Source: Cocos nucifera (taxonomy: Eukaryota > Streptophyta > Magnoliopsida > Arecales > Arecaceae). Taken from it: a DNA stretch of 64,000 nucleotides. Of this stretch, positions 21,435 through 30,569 are shown in pieces. The notes under the pieces are model-generated. The model did no database searches, was not told where the DNA came from, and worked only from the letters and a program-made list of their open reading frames with translations. The stretch lies in NCBI GenBank assembly GCA_006176705.1, contig QRFJ01000046.1, positions 1,584,587 through 1,648,586 of the forward strand. The letters run 5' to 3'. Every line of letters starts with the position of its first letter. Positions within the stretch are counted from its first letter, which is position 1. The position numbers and the translations under genes are program-made.

Positions 21435-21701
21435 GTTGATTATATTGGTAAGTCTGGTCTTAGTTCTAGTTCTAGTTCTAGTTCATTTGATGTCCTTAAA
21501 GCTACCTCTTGGTTGAATTCTGAACATCGCATTATTTTAGATCAGCTTCAAACTACAATTGATGAAGAGAATTCTCCGTCTCCAATTCAAAATGCAGCAG
21601 AGGAAAATGATGGGGATGGTGTAGTGTTGGTTGATGAAGTGAAAAAAGGAGAAGTTGATTGCGAAGATGGAGGCATCTTCTTCTCTTCCAACTTCTTCTT
21701 G

Positions 21702-21912
21702 ATGAACATTTTATCATAGAATTGTAGAGGGGCAGCAAAGCCATCTTTCTTGAATAATTAAAAAAATCTTCTTCGAAAGCATTCTTTGGATATTTGCTGC
21801 CTCTTGGAAATAAGAGTTTTTGAGGATTCGTTTGAAAAACTTGAAAACATATTGGCAAACAATGGATGTTTTATGCTATACCTTCTGAAGGGCTTTTTGG
21901 TGGAATTGCGAT
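21702..21912 (+). pseudogene. LINE-A ORF2 endonuclease, N-terminal part
   Basis: Begins MNILS, then a TAG, then NCRGAAKPSFLNN, the standard start of plant L1 ORF2 endonucleases (exonuclease-endonuclease-phosphatase fold, which nicks target DNA). LDICCLLEIRVFEDSFEKL follows, where LLE is the catalytic-glutamate region. A -GFFGGIAI-like stretch follows in a shifted frame before the sequence is cut by the LTR at 21913. The rest of the endonuclease is not seen again; it must be in the gap or deleted. Confidence 0.75.
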
Positions 21913-22310
21913 TGTTGGGGATAAATCCCGCTCCTGCCGAAGCCCGGCCCGACGCTCAGCCCAATGTGACCAGTAGCCGCTGAAGAGCTTTAGCGCCAGG
22001 CGCCAGGCCGAGCCCCTACCACGGCCGAACTGCCTAGAGGCCGAACTCCCCTGCACCAAGGTCCGGGCCGAACTGCCTAGAGGCCGAACTCCCCTGCGCC
22101 AAGGTCCGGGCCGAACTACCTAGCTGCCGAACTCCCCAGCGCCAGGCTCCGGGCCGAACTCCCACCGCCAGCCGAACTTCCTGACGGCCGAGCTCCTTGG
22201 ACTCCAAGCGGCAGGACTTCTTCGGGAGACGGACTCCTCCCAGACGCCCGTTCGGCCATCCGAGCTCCTCCCGGGGGCCGAACTCCTCGCCGAACTCCTT
22301 CGGACCCCAC

Positions 22311-22565
22311 GGCCGAACTCCTTCGGACCGACCCCAGGCGAGCCCATGCAGCCGAACTCCTTCGGACTTCCCACGGCCGAACTCCTTCGGACCGACCCCA
22401 GGCGAGCCCATGCAGCCGAACTCCTTCGGACTTCCCACGGCCGAACTCCTTCGGACCGACCCCAGGCGAGCCCATGCAGCCGAACTCCTTCGGACCCCAC
22501 GGCCGAACTCCTTCGGACCGACTTCAGGCGAGCCCAAGTGGCCGAACCCCTTCGGACCGACCCTA
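22311..22565 (+). repeat. 64-bp tandem repeats in element 2 LTR
   Basis: GGCCGAACTCCTTCGGACCG starts at 22311, 22375, 22439 and 22501 (steps 64, 64, 62). A wider degenerate CCGAACTCC repeat spreads over about 22020-22700. It corresponds in position to the 45-bp array of element 1. Confidence 0.9.
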
Positions 22566-22794
22566 GGCGACCGAACTCCTCAGCGAGCCCTGGCCGAACC
22601 AACTAGCAACCGAAGTCCTTCAACTGGCCAGCCGAGCTTCTTCGGGCCTCTCAGCGGTCGAACTCCTCGGCAACCGTCCCGCGGCCGAACTCTACAGATG
22701 GCCGACCCTTCAGCCAGACGAACTCCCCCAGCTTCCCCTCGGCCGAACTCTGTTACAAGTCCGAACTCCATTGGACGAACTGTCGCCTGCAGCA

Positions 22795-22985
22795 AGACCG
22801 GACGGCGCCTTCCTCTCCGTACCGGACTCCATGCGGCCCACGACTCGCCAGTATGGCTCCCACGATCTACCGGACGACGCCTTCCTCTCCGTACCGGACT
22901 CCATGCGGCCCACGACTCGCCGGTATGGCTCCCACGATCTACCGGACGACGCCTTCCTCTCCGTACCAAACTCCATGCTGCCCGA
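22795..22985 (+). repeat. 72-bp tandem repeats in U3 of element 2
   Basis: GCCTTCCTCTCCGTACC starts at 22807, 22879 and 22951, exactly 72 bp apart. The array ends about 50 bp upstream of the TATA box. Element 1 has a 72-bp array at the same place with related sequence. Confidence 0.92.
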
Positions 22986-23032
22986 CGACTCTCTGCCAGA
23001 CGGCACAGCCGTCACCATCAACTAAGCTCCGC

Positions 23033-23040
23033 TATAAAAG
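23033..23040 (+). promoter_or_regulatory. LTR TATA box of element 2
   Basis: TATAAAAG in the context CCGCTATAAAAGGACCCC. Transcription would start about 30 bases downstream. It is the best preserved LTR promoter in the window. Confidence 0.75.
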
Positions 23041-23296
23041 GACCCCTCCCGACATACTAAGGCTAAGCTCTCTGAACTCTCGGCTCTCTAAGCTCTCCTC
23101 CACATCTCTAAGCTCCGAAACTCATTCCGAGCACTCCATTACTGTTGGCCGGAAACTAACTTGACCGTCGGAGGGTCCTGCCGGAGCCACCACCCCACCG
23201 GTTCCGGACGGGACTTCGTTTTGCAGGTCCCCGGCGGCGCCCAGCGGCCTCGATTGCGGCGACCTCCGGCGGCGACGGATTTCTGCACCAACAGAT

Positions 23297-23314
23297 TGGC
23301 GCTAGAAGGAGGGC
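23297..23314 (+). other. primer binding site of element 2
   Basis: TGGCGCTAGAAGGAGGGC, beginning three bases after the LTR. Near-identical to the site of element 1. Confidence 0.85.
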
Positions 23315-24320
23315 CTGAACCTTCGAGGTTCCCTTGTTCTTAAAGGAGTGCTCGGCGACCCTTCTCTTCCCTCTCCAGAGATCTTCCTTTTCTCTTTCGA
23401 AGAGAAAACGCCACCCAGGAGAGCTTCCGCACGGCGTTCGGTGGCCTCTGCGACCCGATCCCGTCCAGGCCCGTCTGCTTCCTGCTTCAGCCCCGGCGGC
23501 CTAGGTTCCACCTGAACCCGCGGTGGATGTGAAGCAGTTCGGCCTGCTTGACCGACAGATCCGTGGCCGTGGCCTCACGGAGGCGTTGCACGCTTTACAG
23601 CAGCCTCCGGTAGCGACTCCACCAGCAAGCCCGCCATGAGGGCGTGAGAAATCAGCCTTAAGGAAGAGCCCAATCGCCCCGAAGAGAGAAACAGAGAGCA
23701 GAAGTTCCCCGCCGAAGCGGAAAGAAGTTCGGCTCGGAGAAAAGCCGGGCTCCCCCCAAAGCTCGGCATCAAGGTAAAATGAAGCTCGGTGGAAAGCCGA
23801 ACTCCTCAACTCAACCTCCAAAATAAAGTTCGGCGCCGGCAAGGACGGAACGAAGCCCCCCTCCCAGGAAGGTTCCGCAACTACGACCCGCTCCTCTAAC
23901 TCGAATTCTCGGCAAAGTTAAGAGCCAACCGCCAAGACCTGAAGGACTACGGCCTCTCCAAACATGCGCGATCAAGGAGAAGATCGGCTATAGGCACTGC
24001 CGTAACCGGAAAAGACAAGAAGGTTGGCCGTCCCGCGGCGTCATCAACGCCACCCCGGGGAGGAGCTAGGAGCTAGCTACATCGGTGATTGTCATCCCCA
24101 GCGACAAAGTCAAGAGAAGCATGGTCCAAATTATGAAGGCCGGCATGAGATAGAGGAGGTCGTCTGGACGGGACTTGCTGCTCGAGGGAGCTCCGAGGAA
24201 CAACGCCCCGTCGACCCCTCAAACGAGAGCGCGCTGTCCACGATTTCCCTTCGGTAAAATTCTCCCCTCTGCATAATATTATTTCTGGATGCGAAAACTA
24301 TGCGATGACAGGAGAGCAGC
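23315..24320 (+). other. element 2 leader and internal remnant
   Basis: About 1 kb, GC-rich, with AAGAAGTTCGGCTCGG-like purine tracts near 23720. No Retrotrans_gag or pol motif was seen in any frame; short ORFs (such as 24024-24257) match no family I know. The end (24260-24330) aligns by eye with the stretch following the integrase in element 1 (GATGCGAAAACTATGCGATGACAGG versus its counterpart near 13145). This places a large internal deletion between leader and 3' region. Confidence 0.6.
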
Positions 24321-24329
24321 AGTCAATAA

Positions 24330-24729
24330 TCGCCGCGTTAGGAACAGGAGGAGAACCTCGTCCTAACGCGAGCAACAAGCTCGGCCGCAGGAGATAAGAT
24401 CTCCCCCGAGCGCGCACCTCGGCCGCAGGAGATAAGATCTCCCCCGAGAGAAGCTCGGCCGCAGGAGATAAGATCTCCCCCGAGCGCGCACATCAACCTC
24501 GGCTAGAGATAAGATCTCTCCCGAGCGACCGTTGACAACCTCGGCTAGAGATAAGATCTCTCCCGAGCGACCGTGAACAACCTCGGTTAGGAACAGGAGG
24601 AGAACCTCGTCCTAACGCGAGCATCAACCTCGGCTAGAGATAAGATCTCTCCCGAGCGACCGTTGACAACCTCGGCTAGAGATAAGATCTCTCCCGAGCG
24701 ACCGTGAACAACCTCGGTTAGGAACAGGA
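24330..24729 (+). repeat. element 2 3' repeats: 115-bp-type motif and hairpin units
   Basis: Seven hairpin units before the gap. Three read GGAGATAAGATCTCCCCCGAG and four read GAGATAAGATCTCTCCCGAG; most are preceded by CTCGG. GTTAGGAACAGGAGGAGAAC, the sense form of the 115-bp repeat of element 1, occurs at about 24338 and 24596 and begins again at the gap. A higher-order unit of about 126 bp, ACCTCGGCTAGAGATAAGAT and onwards, appears twice in near-identical form (about 24495-24593 and 24627-24725). Confidence 0.85.
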
Positions 24730-25566
24730 NNNNNNNNNNNNNNNNNNNNNNNNNNNNNNNNNNNNNNNNNNNNNNNNNNNNNNNNNNNNNNNNNNNNNNN
24801 NNNNNNNNNNNNNNNNNNNNNNNNNNNNNNNNNNNNNNNNNNNNNNNNNNNNNNNNNNNNNNNNNNNNNNNNNNNNNNNNNNNNNNNNNNNNNNNNNNNN
24901 NNNNNNNNNNNNNNNNNNNNNNNNNNNNNNNNNNNNNNNNNNNNNNNNNNNNNNNNNNNNNNNNNNNNNNNNNNNNNNNNNNNNNNNNNNNNNNNNNNNN
25001 NNNNNNNNNNNNNNNNNNNNNNNNNNNNNNNNNNNNNNNNNNNNNNNNNNNNNNNNNNNNNNNNNNNNNNNNNNNNNNNNNNNNNNNNNNNNNNNNNNNN
25101 NNNNNNNNNNNNNNNNNNNNNNNNNNNNNNNNNNNNNNNNNNNNNNNNNNNNNNNNNNNNNNNNNNNNNNNNNNNNNNNNNNNNNNNNNNNNNNNNNNNN
25201 NNNNNNNNNNNNNNNNNNNNNNNNNNNNNNNNNNNNNNNNNNNNNNNNNNNNNNNNNNNNNNNNNNNNNNNNNNNNNNNNNNNNNNNNNNNNNNNNNNNN
25301 NNNNNNNNNNNNNNNNNNNNNNNNNNNNNNNNNNNNNNNNNNNNNNNNNNNNNNNNNNNNNNNNNNNNNNNNNNNNNNNNNNNNNNNNNNNNNNNNNNNN
25401 NNNNNNNNNNNNNNNNNNNNNNNNNNNNNNNNNNNNNNNNNNNNNNNNNNNNNNNNNNNNNNNNNNNNNNNNNNNNNNNNNNNNNNNNNNNNNNNNNNNN
25501 NNNNNNNNNNNNNNNNNNNNNNNNNNNNNNNNNNNNNNNNNNNNNNNNNNNNNNNNNNNNNNNNNN
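24730..25566. other. assembly gap (837 N)
   Basis: A run of N. It must contain the rest of element 2 (remaining repeats and a 3' LTR of about 1.4 kb) and possibly LINE-A endonuclease and RT sequence. The stated size is too small for that, so the gap length is probably an arbitrary or collapsed estimate. Confidence 0.95.
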
Positions 25567-25945
25567 TGTATTGGTTAATGGGAGTCCTTCAAGTTCCTTT
25601 ACTTGATCAATAGGATTGAGGCAAGGATGTCCGCTCTCTCCTTTTTTTCGTTTATATTGTGTGCTGATATGCTTTCAAGATCTTTGTATATGGCTGTTCA
25701 ATAGAGGATTTTAATTAGCTATCAACCTGAACCAAATGGTCCTTGTTTTACACATTTAATGTTTGCCGATGATTTGCTTATGGTAGCTAAAGCCACTACA
25801 AGAAATGCTGCTGAGTTGAGGCAAATTCTTCAAGATTGCTGCACTCGTTCAAATCAAAAGATAGACATTCAGAAATTTCAAATACAATTTAGTCCAAAGA
25901 TTGATCCTCATGTCAAACAGAATATTCTCTCTATGTTGGATATTC
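25567..25945 (+). pseudogene. LINE-A ORF2 reverse transcriptase (partial)
   Basis: Plus strand. VNGSPSSSF, then GLRQGCPLSP (RT motif B'), then LMFADDLLMVAKAT (catalytic FADD) and a connecting region. This is the C-terminal half of a LINE RT, which copies element RNA at the nicked target. TGA and TAG stops and a frameshift interrupt it. At about 25945 the sequence jumps to a region typical of the zinc-finger-like C-terminal part (AQQVWAGNIH, WRLWNARNDRIF at about 26090-26120), so several hundred codons are missing: an internal deletion. Confidence 0.8.
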
Positions 25946-26279
25946 TTGTTTGGTCACCTGTTCTATTGCTCAACAAGTGTGGGCGGGCAACATCCATATA
26001 TTCCCATCTTTAATACATTCCAAGATCTTTCGGACACTGGTTCTGCTGGTATGCTTTCGGTTTACACCATTGCCATCACGGGTTGGCGTCTTTGGAATGC
26101 AAGGAACGATCGCATTTTTAACAAGAGACAAAGTTCGGCTGGCTGTGTATTTGGCTGAGGAATTTCATGAAGCAAGGTCAAAAGAGGCTTGCACTGATGA
26201 ACTCTGTTTTAGCTGTGTATTTTTAGTGAGCTCTGTTTTATATCATCTATTTTTTTGTTTTTTGGGTACCTCCTCCCTA

Positions 26280-26746
26280 CGGTATGGTGAAAAAAATCAT
26301 GTTGCAAGAGCTGGATTTTATCATTAGACACCACAATGGGTCGGTGATTCATGCTGGAGCGGGATGTATTACAGCTAATTCTGTGCCAGAAGCTAAGCTC
26401 CATGCAGCTTGGTATGGTACTTTAATAGCTATTTTACAACTTAAAATTGGATAAAGTCTATTTGGAAGGAGACTCTGCAACTGTCATTTCTTGGATTTCA
26501 AAAAATAATATTGCTAAGCATCCTCTTGCTAATCAGTATCATCCCCTATTATCGGATATTGTGCAGCGTGTAGCTTTAATGCAGTTTTTTGCTGCATCAC
26601 ATGCATATCGGCAAGCTAATCAGTTGGCTGATTCCCTTGTTAGCCTTGGGGTATCAAAAAATTTTGATTCTCTTTCTATTGCTGATCTTTCTGGGAGAAC
26701 TTATATATCTGCTGATGCCCAGGGTGTTGGCTTTCCTAGGTTTTGA
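26280..26746 (+). pseudogene. LINE-A ORF2 C-terminal RNase H domain
   Basis: RHHNGSVIHAGAGC, then PEAKLHAAWYGTLIAIL (catalytic Glu), then KVYLEGDSATVISWI (catalytic Asp) and YRQANQLADSLVSLG. This is the RVT_3/RNase H domain found at the end of plant L1-type ORF2. The final open piece is 26447-26746, ending GVGFPRF and TGA. One shift separates the two halves near 26440. Confidence 0.85.
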
Positions 26747-26812
26747 GTCTTTCAGGTTTGATTTCTATTTTAGTTTGTTGTTTTTGGGTTTATGTAATCT
26801 CCATTGTACCCC

Positions 26813-26828
26813 AAAAAAAAAAAAAAAA
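26813..26828 (+). repeat. LINE-A poly(A) tail
   Basis: A run of 16 A at the end of the element, 70 bases after the ORF2 stop. It marks the 3' end of LINE-A. Confidence 0.85.
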
Positions 26829-27061
26829 TACTAAATTTTATAATAAAGAAGCCAACCTAACCAAACCTAGTTTTAAACCCTTTCTTTCCTCCTCCTGCTT
26901 TTTCTACGTTTGTTTTTGTTCCTTGCAAACTGAAAATAGCACAAACACTATTTGTATGTTAGTTATTAAACTCTTAATTTAATTTAGCTTTAAACATACT
27001 TGAGCCAACCAAATCAACATGAATAGTGTTTTAGACGAAAATAGGGTCGAGTTGAACTTTC

Positions 27062-27177
27062 ATTAGGTTGGTCGGATTTGTTGACAAATTGGCTTGGATG
27101 GTGGTTGGCCCTTAACTTTATTAGGTCGGTCGGATTTGTTAACAAGTTGGATTCAGTTTTGATTGGCCTTCAATCAA
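27062..27177. repeat. 58-bp tandem duplication
   Basis: ATTAGGT(T/C)GGTCGGATTTGTT occurs at 27062 and 27120. The following bases are similar, so two diverged 58-bp copies lie side by side. Confidence 0.7.
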
Positions 27178-27289
27178 GCTGGACCGTGCGGGTTGCACTC
27201 TTAGTTAATACTAAATATGCATAAAATCATTATTTAGAGGCAGATAAATGTTTATACTTATACCTAGAAACTTATTAATTATTTCTTTT

Positions 27290-27970
27290 TTGAAATATTG
27301 TTATACGGTTGCAAGAATTGCAAAATATTTTTAGTATTTGTATGAGATTTGTAGACTAAAAACCACCCAATAACTATTCATATATTTAGGAAGCTGTTAA
27401 TGATTAAACTACAAATAATCTGCAATCTCTATATAAGACTTGTAGCCTAGGGATTGATAAATAAGTTCACGTCCGTTCAGGAAACTACTATTTGTTTCCA
27501 CTAAAACGCATTTCATAATAGAGACTGGTTTGCGGTCCTTCTAGGAGACTTATAACTCCGAAGTTGTGGTCAAACAAATATGTTAAGTCCATTTGAAGAC
27601 TTATTGTTAATCTTTTCATTCATTTTTCATACATATATAATTTGAAAATAAGTTGCAGTTTATGCTTGAAATTTGCAACTAGAAACTAGAAAAAATAAAA
27701 AGTTGAAACCTGCATGAGAGATTTGTTATTTAAGAACCAATATTACGATCATTTAGAAAATGTTCATTACCTGTATGAGACATTTGTTATTTACGAATGA
27801 TTATATTAAAAATATAATAAATTTATAACATACGTGAGAGATTCGTTATTTAGAAAATATTACAATCATTTAAGGGCTCTATATGTATGTAGAGAGAGAC
27901 TGCCAGATATCTGCAGTCTTTGTATGAGATTTGATACTAAAGAGCCTCATAGTGATATTTCCTTAGCGAG
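27290..27970. repeat. degenerate tandem repeat of ~60-110 bp units
   Basis: Recurring phrases such as TGAGA(G/C)ATTTGTTATTTA with ACGATCATTTAG at about 27330, 27715, 27776, 27834 and 27925. Very diverged, AT-rich, origin unknown. Confidence 0.4.
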
Positions 27971-30422
27971 TCTATACATTGGAACCAAAGAACGGTGAAA
28001 CTTTAATGACCAATTACCGAACATTCCAAACATATTATCCCTGTAGGTTCCAAGTTGTTTCCAACCTTTGTAAGATGCCAATAGCTCACAAACTGGTAAA
28101 TAGATGTATATAAATTTAGTAATTTATTGATAATTTTTCTGCACCGACTCCATTAAAGGGCTAATGGCTTGCAGCTTTTACAAGAGATTATAATTTAAAT
28201 TCTCGTAATTAAATTCCGATCCATTTAACAACCGACGAAAAGTTTTTGTAGACGGCCTAAACGGAAACAGCATTGCTTAGCGACACGGGACCCCCGTAAC
28301 TTAGGGACCAGCAAGAAATAATAACATTGTTTTGCTATAGTCCCTATTCAATTTAGGAACTTGCAGGCGAGCATATCTAATTAAAAATCTCCAAATAATT
28401 TTCACATTAACGTGGATCCGAACCCTAACTCTCATGAATTCCTCTCTGAGCCTCAGTGCCCTCTGGTTTTGTATTTCCTAACCGATCGGAACCCTTAATC
28501 TCTTTCGATTTCTCGAAATGGCCTCGGATGCGGCTTCAAGGGCCAGCAACCAGTTCTCTAAGCCATCACAGTGATGAGTTCGCTCCTGATTGGAGGATTA
28601 AAGCATCCTCGATCCTCGCCGCAGTACCAATTGGTTAAAACATTCGGCTTCTCTGTACGTGTCCTTTTCTTTTATCACTATCTATCATTCTGGCTTTAAT
28701 TCTTGGATCGGAACTTAATGGTTTGGTAGTTATTAGATGGAATTTAAGTTAGGTGATGTAAAAATCCAAACTTTTTTGGATAAAAATGATGCCTTTGGCA
28801 ACTATATACAGTTTCATGAATATTGGACTTGGAGCTTCTAAGGGACTGATTCTTTTTAGGTTTTATGTGAGAGGGTTAGTTAGAAGCATTGGGTCTAGAG
28901 TAGATCCGGTGAAACGTAATTGTACCGGAGAAAAGCGTCAGATTGACCATGTTTTCGCTGATTCTGATCCCGAGTTCAGGTGGAGAAGCTGGATGGGAGA
29001 GAGAGAGAGAGAGGGTTTTTTGAGCATGAAAAAGCAAGGAATGTGTTTGTAGAAAATCTGATAACATTGTCATTTGATTAAGAATGAATACTGAGAGATC
29101 TAGATCAAAGCCGGTTGGCTTGATCAAGCTATTATTGCATGAAGGAGTGATGACTTAGGAGAAATTCTAAGATCGACAAGTTGAAAACATATATATGACC
29201 AAAGTTGAAAAAGTTCAAGCAAGCCAGTCTAGCCACTTTTCAAGCTTATAGTGGATATTGTCACCATCTTGTTCTTCTTCAACTGTCTCCACGATGTGCA
29301 TTGTTGTCACCATACCATTTTTCTGAGATCCTTGTCTGATTCTTTAAATTGCTTCCGCTAATTGATAAGAACTCCACCTTGGTGACTATAACAAGATAAG
29401 CAGGAATGCTGATTGATATTTCGAGGAATATCTGAAATACTCACAAATCTGTCACTGGAATTGAAGATTGGTTATTTATTCCAAGAGGCAACTATTCGGA
29501 ATTTCCTTCAAGCTGCAGTGTATTATGAAGGATGTAGTAGGTGTAGCTTTCCTCCAGTAATCACCATAAACTAATGATGACAATACAATTTTGGAAACTG
29601 CCCTTCTTGTCCTATATCCATTTTCCAACCAGAGATTTCGAACATGGCCAACCTGATCCTTAGCCATTATGGAAACCTCCCAAAAATGCTGGAAATGGAG
29701 AGGGATAACATGATATGCAGAACGAACCATACCACATGGGTTTGAAGCTTGAGGAAGATGTTTCTGACCGCACTTTCAGGGTAGCTGTGAAGGAGGTTGG
29801 ATCCAGAAGGTGAAGTAAAGATGATCCAATGTATTTTTGTGAGACCAGGGTATCTTAAAGATAAGATATTTTGTCAGAATTTCATAGTAGATTATGTGAG
29901 TGCAACTTTAAATAAATATGGGTTCCCATAGCTTGAATAGGACAGCTGCTTTATATTTTTCTTCTTTTTTTTTCAAAAAAAAAAATCAATTTGAAATTCT
30001 AATGCCCTTTTGGCTGTTTATTTTGGAACATGATTGCATGGACCTGTTTTTCATGCAAAAGTTCTTGTTCGGTCAAAAACCACTTGTATGCTTTCTGAGA
30101 CAAACTTGTCGAACCCAAATCTGGAGCTTTTCAACTGAAACTAATCTAAATCTGCATAAATAGCAAATGTAAACCAAAATCAGCCACGTGAGAGAAACCA
30201 GCTTCATGTGAAACATCTAGGTTTCAGTAATATCCACCATGACTGTTATATTTAGAGAAATAGGATGGAAAGTCAGATAGGTTGTACTAAAATAAATTTG
30301 TGCCCCCATTTATGTAATGCAACTGTTGCATAGCTTCGAGTTTGTTGAAAATTTGACCATGCAACACTTTTCTTAGTGGTCTTAACAAATTTATTTAATA
30401 CATGGAGTATAAAAACACATAC

Positions 30423-30569
30423 ATGTAATTAGGGCATGGCCTAGTGGTTGCACTCCTCTGTTTAGCAAGTAGAGGTTCTGTGTTTTATTCTTGTGTGGTG
30501 CATCTCCAAATCAATCTGGACCTGCATGATGGGTTGGTCTTCCTCCCTTTTTCTCAAAAAATAAATAAA
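30423..30569 (+). mobile_element. tRNA-derived SINE
   Basis: 147 bp flanked by a perfect 14-bp target duplication, ATAAAAACACATAC (30409-30422 and 30570-30583). The head has a good RNA polymerase III A box, TGGCCTAGTGG (about 30436), and a worn B box, GGTTCTGTGTTT (about 30473), at tRNA-like spacing. The body (CATCTCCAAATCAATCTGG) is not tRNA, and the 3' end is A-rich (CAAAAAATAAATAAAAT). SINEs depend on a LINE for mobility. The duplication fixes both ends. Confidence 0.85.

Larger units (their letters stand above)
21913..23293 (+). repeat. element 2, 5' LTR
   Basis: Starts TGTTGGGGATAAATCCC and ends CTGCACCAACA, so the termini form TGTTGG...CCAACA. It is clearly related to the element 1 LTR at both ends (TGTTGGGGATAAA start; GTCGGAGG...GGAGCCACCACC near the end). 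It contains 64-bp and 72-bp arrays and a TATA box. A long ORF (22197-23060) and its mirror ORFs arise from the GC-rich repeats and are not genes. Confidence 0.9.
21913..24729 (+). mobile_element. element 2: GC-rich Tat-related LTR element without recognisable gag-pol (partial)
   Basis: 5' LTR 21913-23293, primer binding site 23297, leader to about 24310, then directly the 115-bp motif and hairpin repeats typical of the 3' region of element 1, up to the gap at 24730. No gag, protease, RT or integrase lies between leader and 3' repeats, about 1 kb in all. So it is a non-autonomous derivative (LARD-like), unless coding sequence lies in the gap downstream. Many CpG dinucleotides remain and GC content is far above the surroundings, unlike the C-to-T-worn element 1, so it is younger. 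Inserted in the LINE-A endonuclease. The 5 bases before it are GCGAT; the far end is hidden by the gap. Confidence 0.8.
8076..26828 (+). mobile_element. LINE-A: L1-type non-LTR retrotransposon, split by two LTR insertions
   Basis: Its parts read in order on the plus strand: ORF1 start (8329), ORF1 remainder (19915-21434) with DUF4283 and zinc knuckle, ORF2 endonuclease (21702-21912), reverse transcriptase after the gap (25567-25945), RNase H (about 26280-26746) and an A tract (26813-26828). The interruptions are a Tat-lineage element with target duplication CTCAG (8653-8657 and 19915-19919) and a second LTR element from 21913 into the gap. The possible target duplication TACTAAAT (8068-8075 and 26829-26836) sets the 5' end used here; it is only 8 bp and may be chance. 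Several premature stops fall at tryptophan positions, so the copy is dead. Confidence 0.8.

Noticed and set aside
22197..23060. 287-codon plus-strand ORF, one of the longest in the window, with long overlapping minus-strand ORFs
   Set aside because: It lies wholly inside the element 2 LTR and is built from 64-bp and 72-bp repeats. GC-rich sequence with few stop codons opens several frames at once. No protein family resemblance.
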